The notes under the pieces: generated by a model | The model's input: the letters and a program-made list of their open reading frames with translations, nothing else | Told to the model about the DNA's origin: nothing | Database searches by the model: none | Translations under genes and position numbers: made by a program | Source of the DNA: Carnegiea gigantea | Taxonomy: Eukaryota > Streptophyta > Magnoliopsida > Caryophyllales > Cactaceae | Direction of reading: 5' to 3' | DNA: 64,000 nt | NCBI GenBank assembly: GCA_029747015.1 | Contig: JAKOGI010001247.1 | Span: forward strand, 141,501 to 205,500 | In this document: in pieces, positions 11,070 to 22,591 of the stretch | Layout of the letters: every line of letters starts with the position of its first letter | Numbering within the stretch: position 1 is the first letter of the stretch

Positions 11070-11086
11070 CTCCTTTATAAAAGGAG
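11070..11086 (+). promoter_or_regulatory. TATA-like site inside a perfect palindrome
   Basis: CTCCTTT-ATA-AAAGGAG has two 7-bp arms around a TATAAAA core. The surrounding 10910-11290 segment starts TGTTAGC and looks LTR- or promoter-like, but no partner copy is present. Low-confidence promoter call. Confidence 0.3.
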
Positions 11087-11299
11087 AGGCATAATGCTGA
11101 GAAGGAACATGATCATTTGAGCATACTTGAGCAAAAGAGAAGTTTGATATCTCTACTTTTCTATGAGTAAGTATCTCTAATGATCTTAGCAGTTTAAGTC
11201 CCTTTTTAAATCTTTCCATTGTAATATTTCCACTTTCAAGCTTTCAGTAAAAGAAGTTTCTCAGTAGGGAATGTTATTCAATCGAACTTCATGTCTTAA

Positions 11300-12800
11300 C
11301 TATTATAATTTCTTAATTAAAATGTCATTATTCTTAAAATATAAAAACTCGATTAGTGATTATGGTACGTGGTAGGAATGGATCTATGTTGTGCCTAATC
11401 TAAGGAAGGTGTGTTGAGATTAGCAATCTATGTAAACTAAAAGCTAAAGGAATGCTAGGATCCAGTGACGACTAAGTTCAAATAATAGTCAATACTCTCT
11501 AATTAAGTTTTAATTAATTTGTTAAATATGGTAGGCCTCTAATCACAGAAAATATAATATTTATGATATCAGTAGTAGATTGTGATAACTAGTATCAAGT
11601 AAAGTCATTATACGAATCAAAAACACTAAAGATAATCATATTTCCTCAAAAACCCTAGAAAATAACAAAATCTGAATCAGTACCCAGCATGCCAAAAACT
11701 AATTACCCAACCCTACGTAGCCCCAAAAGTGGTAGGTCACGAAAATCATTATACCAAACCTTAGTCGACCAAAAAGGAATTTTTTTCATAACCCAAATAC
11801 TTGTGTCTCACATAGTGAATTTAACTTTTCCTTCAACCACCCCAAATTGTAGTCTTCTAATGTTAAATGTTTATCTCTAAAACAAAGCCTAAAAGCAAAA
11901 GGTGTTTACTTAGTCTATCAAATAATGAATATAGTTAAAGTGTCATCTTCTTTCTTTGAAATGTTAAGGTTTTAAGGTGTTCAACAACCATACAAGATAT
12001 ATGGTGGTTGTTTGGATTTTTGTGCTGCTTGTTCATATATAAAGTTACATGGTTAGCCTAGCCTCTTGCTAATAGTGCAACAACTCTAACCTACGTTTAT
12101 ATACATAAAGGACTTGATAAAGAGAGGTGAAGCAGTAGGCTATCAAGAAGGCTCCTTTGTCAAGGATAAAGCAAATGGACTTTAACGACAAACAACTCAT
12201 ATCCTATAACTCTACTGCCCATCTCGAGGGCTTATTGACAAAAATACTAAATAGTGAATGTATTGTGGTAGCATTTGATGAAATTCTATGTCTCATGTTG
12301 TAGCTAGCTAAATATTTTCTCCAAAAACACCATGGTTTCCTAAGATACAAGACCAATGGCTTAGCATTTGTTAGCGAACTTTCTCTTTACCTACTCTAAC
12401 ACCTCTACCATGCCCCCCCGGAAAAGGAAAAAAGTTTATTCTCTACATAAGAGTTCACTCATTTAAGATACCGATAATTCAGGATACTTGTGATTGATTT
12501 GGATTTCTACATAAGTCTTACTTTTGTATCTAAATTATTTTGTATAATTCTAAATGCAACAGAGGCATAAGAAATGGCAACAGTTTAAGCATCAAAAAAG
12601 TTATCTAGATTCGATCTTTGCATGGATATTTTTCATCATTAGGCCCTGATAGGTTTTGGGTGTCATTTATAATTATAGGAACTATAGTCGCATTTGCTAC
12701 TATCGTATGCTTGACACACTTTCTTCGTGAACATGAGTACATATAGATTGATCATACCATTCCATTCTTGGGTTGAATTAAGAGGTTGTTCCAAATCTTT
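11300..12800. other. AT-rich stretch without recognisable gene
   Basis: Both strands were read. Only short frames (longest 63 codons at 11689-11880), no splice-linked coding pattern, and no repeat shared with the rest of the window were noticed. Confidence 0.6.
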
Positions 12801-12808
12801 CGCGGAAG

Positions 12809-13101
12809 TATAATGCCCTGACACCTTCTAGGCCATGGATAATTACCGAGAATGATTTCAAAGATCATTCATTGGCCCTACAAATTACCACAAGCCTTTA
12901 CAGTGTGATTCATCTTCACTCACATACCACTTGGAAAACTTCCTAGGAGATCACCAATCTCAAGACTTCTTCACTACGAGCATGCTTAATTGCGAACTTC
13001 TTAAGAGTGGCCTCTCCTACAAGGAAGGTGCACCTTTGTTACTATAACTAGTCACTTCAAATCATTTAAACCTCATTGTTTACCATGCTTAAGGTGTTAC
13101 A
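12809..13101 (-). mobile_element. Solo LTR of a Cassandra-type TRIM carrying 5S rRNA sequence
   Basis: On - the segment starts TGTAACACC (13101) and ends near CAGGGCATTATA (12809). It contains a diverged 5S rRNA-like core on - (about 13005-12930): the A-box side reads AATTAAGCATGCTC and the C-box side GGTGATCTCCTAGGAAGT. Flanks read GGTGCACC before it and TGTGAGTGAAGA after it. Known: Cassandra is a non-autonomous terminal-repeat retrotransposon in miniature whose LTRs hold a 5S rRNA sequence with pol III promoter boxes. Only one LTR and no primer site are present, so this is a solo LTR. No clean target-site duplication is visible. Confidence 0.8.
12930..13005 (-). ncRNA. 5S rRNA-derived segment within LTR (not a functional 5S gene)
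   Basis: This aligns by eye with the central and 3' parts of plant 5S rRNA, including the region of the internal pol III promoter, but with many substitutions and no intact 5' end. It belongs to the Cassandra-type LTR and is not part of a 5S array. Confidence 0.75.
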
Positions 13102-13499
13102 CAAATATATTTGAATGCCATTGCTTCATAGATATTCAAATGAGAATCACTTGAACCTCAGATCTTCATCATCACTGTATCCATGAATAGAAATAACTTC
13201 TGTTCGAATTTTGTGACTACATTCACCCCCCTCCAAAATCAAAAAAGAAAAAAAAGTGTATGAGAACTCTGTCTTTACTGTAAAGTCATTTATCTGTCTA
13301 CCATCAAATATTCAGGAAGATATTATGATAAATCTAATGATTAGAATATTGAATTTTCTTTACAAGGTTAAAAAAGATGACTTACTCATTGGATATTAAG
13401 AAAAATCTAGTAAGTGGAGTACATAATTTTCAACATAGGGTTGAAAAAGATGACTTAGTCACTGGATCATTCTTTGATGGCTCCCTATAAATATTAGAT

Positions 13500-13740
13500 T
13501 CCATTTGGTCGTTGATAAGCTGATGGCGATCCACTCCAAAACTAAACTCTTAATTTTATTCCACAATAAACTCTAAAAGCAAAACAATCTCAAAGGGGCA
13601 TTTATGCCCTAAAATAGTTAACAAGAAGGAGAAAACATTCTAATGTCTTAGTAGTGGGATTTGAACCCATACTTCCTTATTAAATGTAGGCAATCCACTA
13701 CTAAATCAGTCCATTAGTGGTTATTCATCAATAGTCATTG
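13500..13740 (-). repeat. tRNA-like relic, possibly a SINE head
   Basis: On - a perfect B box GGTTCAAATCC (13657-13667) sits in a TGGGTTCAAATCCCA hairpin, preceded by an A-box-like TTTAGTAGTGGATTG. AGTAGTG and CACTACT can pair as a 7-bp acceptor-like stem, but the distance between them (53 nt overall) is too short for a tRNA. This fits a tRNA-derived SINE or a deleted tRNA pseudogene. No tail or target duplication was identified. Confidence 0.4.
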
Positions 13741-14151
13741 GTCATTTCCTATTCTTTAATAATCTATATAGTATATGGTACCTGCAGACAAATAGACTTA
13801 TACATATATGCTAGAAACATTTTTTACAATTAGTTAATTTTTAGTGCTATTGAAGTAACTTATAATAACGCATGACCAGCATCACTTGCATTCATTGAAG
13901 TTCTTGAGATATTAGGTACTTAAAAGAGATGACATACCTAAATTGGCATGTTAAAATCATATATGTGTTTTACTTCAACTTGTATCACTAATTATCCTGC
14001 ACCTATTCTTAGCTTTTAGCTAGTCAATTATTATAAGCATCTCTTTTACGATTACAAAAACCATGTATGGATGCTATTATTGTTGTGCAATTTTTTATCC
14101 CCATACCTTTTCGAAGTTAATAGATTCAGGTACATGCGTCGCATCGCATGA

Positions 14152-15230
14152 TGTTGAAAAACATATTCCATAATTATTTCTTAGGAGGATGAAAGATAGA
14201 GAGATCTAGTTCCCATGCATGAATGTACTGAAGAACTCATGTTAGTTGAAGCTTGAAAGACTAAAAGACATACATTGAATCTTCTTATTGGAAGATGAAT
14301 GTGGTGGCTTAAATGTTGTGTCGTCCCTCTATATACTTGAGGTCTTAATGTTATGGAAGTACTATAATATCTTATCTCATGAAGGGGAAAGTGCAGAGGG
14401 ATCTTCTTGACCTGAGAAGTGTTATGAGTGAGAGTGTCATATCTCATAATTGGGAGTGTATCTCGAGTGTCCCATATCTCAAATTAGGGAAACATGTGTG
14501 AGAGGGTAGATAAACTTATGAGAAGGGTCGAAACTTACATATTAAATGGGCGTATTATAGGTGTACCCATGTAATCTACCTTTTCTCCTATTGATAGTGG
14601 ATTCAGCCTATTTTGATTAGGTCATGGTTTTTTCCTAGTTATTGTCAGGATTTTTCCACGTTAAATAGGTGTATTGCTCTCTTTCATTTGTTTATTTATA
14701 AGTGCAGATGTCTAACTAGTGCCTAACAACTACTTTCAGTTCCCAACAAATGGTATTAAAATGGGGTTGTAGTTAACGTGGGGCGAGATCTATAGAAGGC
14801 CTATGTAGAAGAAAGATTTTGGTGCTTCTGGATTGTTGATGGGCAAATAAGGTATATTGTCCCTTGATCATTGATGGATTGAGATGATGTTTCAGTCATT
14901 GATAGACCTAGATAATGTTGTTGCTCCTTAACGGTTGATGGATCAGGATGTTCAGCCTTGATCATTGACGGGTCAGGATCAAGACATTATATGAGATAAA
15001 GATGGCTTCATTCATGGATCGTTGTTGGATTGGGAAGAATCCAACGTTTGAGAATGATCAACTAAAGAAGTTATACCAACCATGAGCGTGTGACGAGAAA
15101 TAATTATAGCACAAAGGGAGATATGCTACGAAATATGCCTTGAATTGGGAATATGAAATGTGGAGAGAGTTCGCATACATGAATGTATTGAAATACTCAA
15201 AGCAACATGAACACAAAAATCACTATCACT
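14152..15230 (+). mobile_element. LTR retroelement relic: LTR, primer site, short interior
   Basis: A putative LTR (14152-14748) starts TGTTGA and ends CCCAACA. It is followed by AA and TGGTATTAAAATGG (from 14751), a decayed form of the initiator-Met tRNA primer site TGGTATCAGAGC. The interior (to about 15120) is non-coding with TTGATCATTGATGG-like quasi-repeats. A purine tract AAAGGGAGATA (about 15114) precedes a segment that recalls the LTR start (GAGAG, then CATACATGAATGTATTGAA at about 15170). The very short interior suggests a TRIM-like element with a truncated 3' LTR. Boundaries are tentative. Confidence 0.4.
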
Positions 15231-15783
15231 AGTAAAGTATGAGGTTTCATTAAGTACAATTAGATTAGGTGTAATAGTTTTGTCATTTCAATTTTATAAA
15301 AATTATTAAATTTTATATTATATGTACTATTATTCTATCCCCTTTTCTTAAAGTCCTAACTTCGCTACTAGTTACTTAATTTTGAAATTTCCATGGGAGA
15401 GGGGGTATGAGGATATAAAAACTTTACTAATCAATTTGGTTAATAATATATTTGTCATGCAAGAATAGTGTTTTCCATTCACTTTTCAAACTCCATCATC
15501 CACATGTAGAGACCATGTAGTCAGATTTTCTAGTCTAAAGGCATGTTTAGCACTAGCTTTTAAGGCAGTTATTAGTGGTTTGGAGAAGGTAAACCACTAC
15601 TTATAAAAATTGTAAGTGTTCGACAAAGTAACTTTTGTAGTAATGGTTGAAGGTTGAGGTAGAGTTTGAGTGAAGGTTGAGAAACGTTACTCACAGCAAC
15701 GTTTCAGCACTTATGTACAGTTGTTGGTTGCATATTCCAACAATACCCCAACTTTGCATCAAAATTACGACTCCTACCCTCAC

Positions 15784-15791
15784 TATATAAA
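15784..15791 (+). promoter_or_regulatory. TATA box of the Harbinger element
   Basis: TATATAAA lies about 250 bp inside the left end and is followed by a leader rich in CT (15900-16020). The position suits transcription of ORF1. Motif and position only. Confidence 0.35.
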
Positions 15792-17059
15792 CACCATCCC
15801 CCATTCTCAGCAAGGTAGCTTTTCAGAGACTCCTCATGATAATGGCAACTAGATTCAAATCTCGATCTTGAAGCAGCAGAAATCCACCTTCTGATGGCTT
15901 AATTCTATTATAGAAATCTCCAACGGCTCTTTATAATCTACCTCCTCCTATTCTCTGCCTCTCCACAAGTTTCAATCAAGTGCTTGGTTCCTCCTATTCT
16001 TTCGTGAGTTCCTCTTTATGCAAAACAATTCAGTAATTTTTCACTGTTTATGCAGATCTAGTTTTAATTTGTGACTAATTTTGTTGGGTTTTGTTTTTCA
16101 TTTTTGGGTTTTTGATTTTGGGCTGTTGAAGTTGATTTTCTTGGTTCTGGAAACTCATTAAGATTGTATCATCTAGCTTCTTCAATCATCAAGTAAGTTT
16201 ACTATAAGTCTTCATTTTGATTTTGCTTCTTTGTTCTTGCCCAGAAATGAGGGACTTCAATTTCTGAAGGGGAACTTCACAAATTTTGGGGGATTGTGTT
16301 GTATATGGTGCTCTTGTAAGTGTCATGAGCAATCATCAAGTAGGCAGAGGACAAAATTCATGCTCTGTTTTGCGTCATAAGCTCCTCTGCTTTCCATGCT
16401 CTCTTTGTTTATTAGAAAGATGTGGATGGTGAGAGGTATAAGATTGTGTATTGTCCCAGTTTTGCCCTTCTCATGAAATACCAATTTGTGGGATTTAATA
16501 TGTGGCCCTAAGTTGTTTCTTTGTATATAGCCCCAAGTTGTAGGTGCCAATCCCATGTATTTTGTTCCTCTACTTTCCATGCTCTGTTTGTTTATTCTAA
16601 GATCCATGTTGTTTATTTATTAAATCTTGGTGTTAACTTGATTATTCCTTTTTTTTAATCTTTAATCCTTTTTTAATTCTTTATTCTTATTTATTCCAAT
16701 ATTTATTTACTCTTTTGTACTCTAGTTATATACATTCCTTACTATATAAAAAAAGTGTCAATTGTGTGAGTTAATAAAGTGGTTAAAGGTAATTTTCAAA
16801 GTCATTAAAATGAGTATCTATGCACCTTTGCATTCATATGAATATGTGTATAAACATTTGTATATATAATTTTGGATCTACTTAATAACATTATATGAAC
16901 TAGATTTTTTTTGGGTTAAATTACATGAAGTAGTTTTAGTTGGTGGTTGTATTACCATGACATCCTCAACTGGCAAGGATTGAAACAAAGAGATTTTCCA
17001 ATGGATGTATGAGGAAATGATAATGTTATGTGAAAGTTGCCTCCAAAACATAGGCATGC

Positions 17060-18040
17060 ACAATTTTTCGTTTGGAAAGAAATCCAGCTAGATGTTGAAA
17101 AGAAAATTGGCCATCAATATGGTGCAAATAGTTGCAAGTATAAATATGATACTATGAAGAATGATTGGCAACCATAGAAGCAATTAAAGACATTGAAAAC
17201 TGGGCTAGGCTGTAATCCTGCCACAGGGAAAATTAAAGCATTAGATGAATGGTGGCTGAAAAAAATTGAGGTAGTTCTCCAACTATTTTATTCTAGGGCA
17301 AAACAATGTATATAAGAAGCTTGTAAGATTATGAAAGAAACATAATGTAACATCAACATAATTTTTGATCCCATTATAAGAAAATAAAAAATTTCACAAG
17401 TTTCAAAGTAAAGGCCTCGACCTCTTTTTCGAAGAGAAATGGGACCCACTATTTGGAGATTCTTATGCCACAGGAAAAAATGTTTACACACCTTCGATGG
17501 AACCTTCTCAACCTATTATTCTGGAGAACGATGAAGAAGAAAAAAGTAGTGAGGATGATGGTAATGGTGTTAAGAAAATATAGAAGCCTATAATTTTCAA
17601 AATAACCCTCACCATCAATCTGCCTCAATGAATGATAAAACTTTCATAACGCAATTCATCAAAGATATAAGCATTCCCACCCAAGACACTATTACCCAAG
17701 GTTTAAGTGGTTGACAACCAATGAGTCAAAGTGGTAAAGGGTCCACCCGGAAAACTAAAGGAAAGGGAAAAGTTGTGTTAAATAACAACGGTGTGTAAAC
17801 GAAGCACCAGAGGAGGCAATTAAGAAGTTCTGCAATGGTGTCTTCTCAACTTGCTGATTTGGTCTCTATGTGTAGAAATGTTAGCCAGAGTGCCCCGAGT
17901 AGTGGGACTACACAACAATTCATGACCAATATCGCTACATCAATGCAAATCATAAGGAGTATGGTTGAGAACGATAATTTAGTACAAGAAAGTGAATGGG
18001 GCTATGCTATTCATTTACTTGAAGATTCAGTGAGATGAGA
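17060..18040 (+). pseudogene. Harbinger ORF1, Myb/SANT-like DNA-binding protein, broken
   Basis: At 17074-17290 the frame reads KYKYDTMKNDWQP, a stop, then KTGLGCNPATGKIKALDEWW: the signature of the plant Myb/SANT-like domain found in PIF/Harbinger ORF1. A later piece (17415-17580) continues GLDLFFEEKWDPLFGDSYATG and YTPSMEPSQ with an acidic tail. Frame 17835-18038 gives a helical C terminus (SSQLADLVSMCRNVS). In this superfamily ORF1 helps bring the transposase to DNA and to the nucleus. At least two in-frame stops are seen; intron borders are not fully resolved. Confidence 0.7.
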
Positions 18041-18380
18041 ACTTTTTATAAATTTAGGCAATGACAATAGTAGGTTGCAATGGTTAGAATATATAATATT
18101 AAAGAAAAGTGACCGTGTAGTTTCTTTATTTTATGTCTGTTTATGAAATTCTTAGTATTTTTTATAAAATAATAATTTTAAGTGATGCTTTGTTTAGAGT
18201 GTGAAAGTTATGGGGAAGAGTTTTTCTCAATTTCAAATTTGCTTACTTCTATAGATATTTATTAAGTAAGGTGGACATGATTATTTATTGAGTGCTACTT
18301 ATAATTTATTTATGTTGTAATTATTTACTTTTTCCTTTTAAGTAAATGTGTTGTTCAATTTTATTATCAATAGGTACATA

Positions 18381-19828
18381 ATGGATCCTTATGAGGAATG
18401 GTGGCGTACGTTTTGGACTATGGTGATATGCACAACGGCTGACATATCTATGTATTATTATAAATATATTTATAAAGAGCCGTGTATGACTTCACTTATA
18501 ACAGGGAAAAAATGGATGAGAGAAGCACTAACTGGCCATCCTATCCGATATGTTAATGCTTTTAGAATGGAGCCACAATTATTTTTGAGATTAAGTGAGG
18601 AATTATCAATAAAGTATAGGTTGAAATCAAGTCGAAAAACGTTGATTATTGAAAAAGTTGGCATTTTCCTATATACTGTGGCTACTAGTGTTCCAAGTAG
18701 AGTTGTTATGGAGCATTTTCAACGATCAGGTGATATTATCAGTAGAGTGTTCCATGAAGTTTTAAATGCAATAGCCAATGGAAAAACTACATGTCTAGCA
18801 CCTGATATTATAAGACCACAAGATCTAAACTTCAGAGACATATAATCTTGAATAGCTAATGATGAAAGATATATGACATATTTTAAGGTAATATTCTTAG
18901 TTTATAGAAATAAGTTTTATTATTTATTAGCATATGGATTTTAGACATATATGTTATCCTCTTAGATTATTTTTTTGATAGGGTTGTATTGGATGCATTG
19001 ATGGTACACATGTTATGGCTTGCATTCCTGAAGCTGATCAATTGCCTTATCGAGGAAGAAAAGGGATTCCCATATTCAATATAATTGTTGTATATGACTT
19101 TGATATGTGTTTTACATTTGTATCAGCTGGTTGAGAAGGTTCAGCACATGATGCTTGTGTTTTCTTTCATGCAATTGAGACTCCGGAAATGTATTTTCCT
19201 AAGCCACCAGAGGGTATGACACACACACACCCCCATCTATGTGTGTGTGTGTACATACGCACACACACGCACACACATAATATGTATGTATAACAATTTC
19301 ATATATTCTAATTATTTTAGTTTGTTTTTCCTATAAATTAACGATTTTTCTATGAATCATGTCTAGTTAAGAAGTACTATTTGGTGGATAAAGGATATCC
19401 ATATTGAAATGGTTACTTAACTCTATATCCAAAATTAAGATATCATCTGTCACAGTTTCAAAATGAACCTCCACAAAATGCTCAAGATCGAAGCTTTCAA
19501 CTGTGCACACACATCATTTCGAATCTGCATTGAGAGATCATTTGGAGTTTTGAAGCAAAGATGGAAAATCCTTAATAGAATGCGGAAATTTGGTGTTGAG
19601 ATACAGACACAAATTATAATAGCAACATTTGCATTGCATAACTACATTGGAATCAAGTCATCAACTGATCCAATTTTTCAAGTGCCGGAACAATATCTGA
19701 ATTTTATACCTTCTGAGCAGCTATGCGAAGATAATTCTCTAAGTGAAGAAAATGTAAGAGGTAGGTCAAGTAAAATGAAAGAAATTCTTAATGTCATTGC
19801 TGTATCTTTATGGTGTCGTAGACGTTAA
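18381..19828 (+). pseudogene. PIF/Harbinger DDE transposase, three exons, broken
   Basis: Exon 1 (18381-18887) starts MDPYEEWWRTFW and carries the helix-rich N-terminal domain. Intron 18888-18981 joins YMTYFK to GCIGCIDGTHV, the first catalytic Asp. Exon 2 runs to 19213 with the second Asp in GSAHDACVF. Intron 19214-19366, which contains a CA/GT microsatellite, joins in phase to KKYYLVDKGYP. Exon 3 has the catalytic Glu in CIERSFGVLKQRW and ends at 19828. Defects: two stops after FRDI (about 18843), Trp-to-stop at 19132-19134, a stop after DKGYPY and a frameshift near 19490. The catalytic triad itself is still readable. Confidence 0.85.
19222..19280. repeat. CA/GT microsatellite in transposase intron
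   Basis: Short (CA)n, then (GT)n, then (CA)n runs within intron 2 of the Harbinger transposase. The opposing runs can form a hairpin. No other content. Confidence 0.85.
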
Positions 19829-20399
19829 CATAACTCATCTTACTAGATGTGATATTTTTAGGCATTCTTATTCCATCAGAATGATGTTAGATAATTCAAA
19901 CTGCAGACAGTTTTATTTTTAAATTAATGCATTTGTAATCATCATTGCTATTGTATTCAAATTCAAGGTTAATTTAAAAATACATAGTTACTTTGGCTTT
20001 ATTTTTTAAATGAACACTAATTTGGCTTCATTGTGATAAGCGGAAGAACATGTCGTATTAATTCATTTACGTTATTAAAAATTTATTCAACATTAATAAT
20101 ATGTATATCCAACAACTCATTCCTATGCTTCCAAATTGGATGGGGGTGTCAACAAAAATATATAGTACTACTAAAAAATTAGAAATGGAAAAGAATAATA
20201 ACCATGTCCTTTTCTGTCATTTCAAAATTAAACAGCTACCTCAATAGCTAAATTTACTGAATACTTCTGGTTAAACAACTAATTAAACAGCTAATCACTA
20301 ATCACAACTATTAAACTGCTAACAGCTAGTGAAACTGTCAATAGCTGCCTTAACAGCTAATCACTACTGAAACAACTACTTTGACCGAACACACCCTAA

Positions 20400-20880
20400 G
20401 TGTTGTGCACACAAAATTGGTAAATGAAAATAAATTCCTCCAAATAGCGACATGTTGGTGCTAATTTTAATAGTTGGATTATTCTAGTCCAGGATCCCCA
20501 AAGATGGGACCTTTGACATGCAAAATTCGTAATTTGAGGCGTATGAGGTATAATAATTGATAGTGTCGAAAAAAACATCACAATTCATAAGCAATATCAC
20601 AAAAATTCAAGTCAAAGCAGCAAAATTATCAATCAAGCTCTTTGTTCAGAAGGGCCATCTCCTAATGTGTCAAGCAATATCATTCTTCTTCCTAGTTGAT
20701 AGAAAAAATAAAGCTGATCTTTAACTCTTCATATAAGTAGCTAGGAACAAATGATACAAAGTGAATGATTATGATATGCTAGATTTATGAAATTATCTAA
20801 ACAATCTATTCAATTCATCCTGCACGACACCAAGTTGATTTAATGAAAAATTTTTGAATTACATTATAATTTATAAGATT
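20400..20880. other. AT-rich stretch, nothing recognised
   Basis: Only short frames; no repeat family, RNA gene or coding similarity seen on either strand. Confidence 0.5.
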
Positions 20881-20896
20881 GTGATGTGTACACAAG

Positions 20897-20898
<2 letters not shown>

Positions 20899-20941
<43 letters not shown>

Positions 20942-20987
20942 ACACACACACACACACATATATGCATATATACATACATGTACGTAC

Positions 20988-21077
<90 letters not shown>
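20899..21077. repeat. Compound AT/CA microsatellite
   Basis: (AT)n at 20899-20938, (CA)n at 20939-20958, CATA-type repeats to about 21000, then a long (TA)n to 21077. Frames of 67-86 codons through it are artefacts. Length is likely to vary between individuals and assemblies. Confidence 0.95.
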
Positions 21078-21081
<4 letters not shown>

Positions 21082-21261
21082 AATACTAGCATCTTTTTTT
21101 GATGAAATGTTTCAAAATTAGTGGCTACCATTGCATTTATATTTTATCTTCATATTATATTCTCTAATTATATCCCTTCCTGTCTCTAATTTATTTCTTT
21201 ACACTATTTGCTAACCTTTTCATATTCTTGAACTATTTGGTGTTATTATAGTGATTTTTAC

Positions 21262-21722
21262 TTTTCGTTAAATGTTAAGAAAAGAGGCAGGAGAGAAGAA
21301 TTAGCTAAAACTTGTAATTATGTACATATAAGTTTATTAAAAATATCACAAGGAACATAATAAACTGTGTAATTTTTAATTTAATTTAACCATTAGCTGC
21401 TAAACAAATGGGCAAAATATTAAACAAGGAGTCATAGGTTAAAAGATCCTATTATCAACTATGTGGTTCACTTAAATGTCATCACATACCACAAACTAAT
21501 ATGTTGTAAAGCTACTTTCATATCAATTAACATGCTTTCTGTAACATATTCACTCTGTTTCTAAAATATACATTATATTTTTTATGTGCAATATGTTTAC
21601 TTCACATCAATTATCAATGTTTTGATGTAACATATTCATTATATTTTTATAAGATACATTATTTTTTTTATATCCAATATATGTTCTTAATATTATTAAG
21701 TGAAATTAATCTCAAAATCTTA
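21262..21722 (+). repeat. Dispersed ~460-bp direct repeat, copy 2
   Basis: Same family and orientation as 9966-10430. Shared blocks include AGGCAGGAGAGAAGAATTA, TCCTATTATCAACTATGTG and TAAGTGAAATTAATCTC. The copia element at 21868 is inserted about 145 bp beyond its right end. Confidence 0.9.
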
Positions 21723-21867
21723 TAATTGTATGCTCTTCAATTGATCATATTATGTCTTTTGAAACTTCAAATTCTTAGGTGATTAGGTGTTTCTATAAGT
21801 ATTATCATGTGAATTAAAGATATTTTATTAAGGAGTGTACTTTTCTTTGGTTATAATATGTATTTTG

Positions 21868-22591
21868 TGTTAGAGCAATGAATGAAATGGCTGCCAAGAA
21901 TAAAAAGAGATGAACTGTGTTATGGATGAAACCACTGACCTGAAAGCTAAATTCACCCAACTTCAGTGCAACTCGTAAAGGCGAAGAAGCTCCCCGAGGT
22001 TTAACACAGCGAGCCTCTCACTCGTGCACTCGAGGGAGAGGCTACGGAGTATAACTATCTTTTGCCCAGGAACAAGGAAGAGAAGAGGAGAGAAGGCTTG
22101 TGATTTTTATGTGTATTTTCAGAGATGTAGAGAGGCTCTTTTTATAATAGCCAGAGGGAAGTAAAGAGCTGTTAAACAGCATTAAAAAGGGGAGTAAAAT
22201 GGGGGTCAAAAATCTAGGAATGGAGAGGATCATGGTAACAGAAGCTCCAATGGAGAAAGACTTAGTCAAGCTTGGTAATTAGCCATTAGCCTTACGACAG
22301 CTTATACACAAATAGTTCAAAGAAAAATCCTCTAAAAATAAGCAACGAGGCCCACAGCCCACAGCTCGCGCCCCGCCCGGCCCAAACGGGCGAGCGGCGT
22401 CAGTGCACGCGTGTGGGAGCCCAAGACATCCTCAATCCCCTTAAAACATGGCTTCAAGTTATTCAACAAGTACAAGAAGAGTGGGACATATAAACCCTTC
22501 AAAACACCCCCCACAAGTTCCATGTGGGACAGCAAAAGGAAAAGATAGAGAGAGTAAGTGAAAATCCTTTTGGGGTGCCATTACTCCAACA
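21868..22591 (-). repeat. 3' LTR of copia element 1
   Basis: 724 bp, paired with 27225-27949. Ends TG/CA. Contains GAGAGGAGAGAAGGCTTGTG and an AAAGAGCTGTTAAACAG block shared with the partner. Short ORFs on either strand here are not genes. Confidence 0.9.

Larger units (their letters stand above)
15539..20396 (+). mobile_element. PIF/Harbinger DNA transposon, nearly complete
   Basis: The left end AGGCATGTTTAGCAC follows TAA (15536-15538); the right end CGAACACACCC precedes TAA (20397-20399). The termini are imperfect inverted repeats (left GGCATGTTTAG, right reversed GGGTGTGTTCGG), and the 3-bp TAA duplication is the hallmark of this superfamily. Inside are the two expected genes on +: a Myb/SANT-like ORF1 and a DDE transposase. 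AGCTAATCAC-like subterminal repeats lie at 20270-20370. Both genes contain stops, so the element is not autonomous, although it could have been mobilised in trans. Confidence 0.85.

Noticed and set aside
12930..13005. Genuine 5S rRNA gene
   Set aside because: Too diverged, lacks the 5' end and lies inside an LTR-like unit.
13640..13715. Functional tRNA gene on the minus strand
   Set aside because: The B box is perfect, but the stem-to-stem distance is about 53 nt and no proper anticodon arm can be drawn.
16383..16596. Small direct repeat (TTTCCATGCTCTNTTTGTTT at 16390 and 16575)
   Set aside because: Real but short; probably a local duplication in the Harbinger leader with no visible function.
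20871..21131. Opposed ORFs of 67 and 86 codons
   Set aside because: Poly-Ile/Tyr/Thr/His reading of the AT/CA microsatellite.
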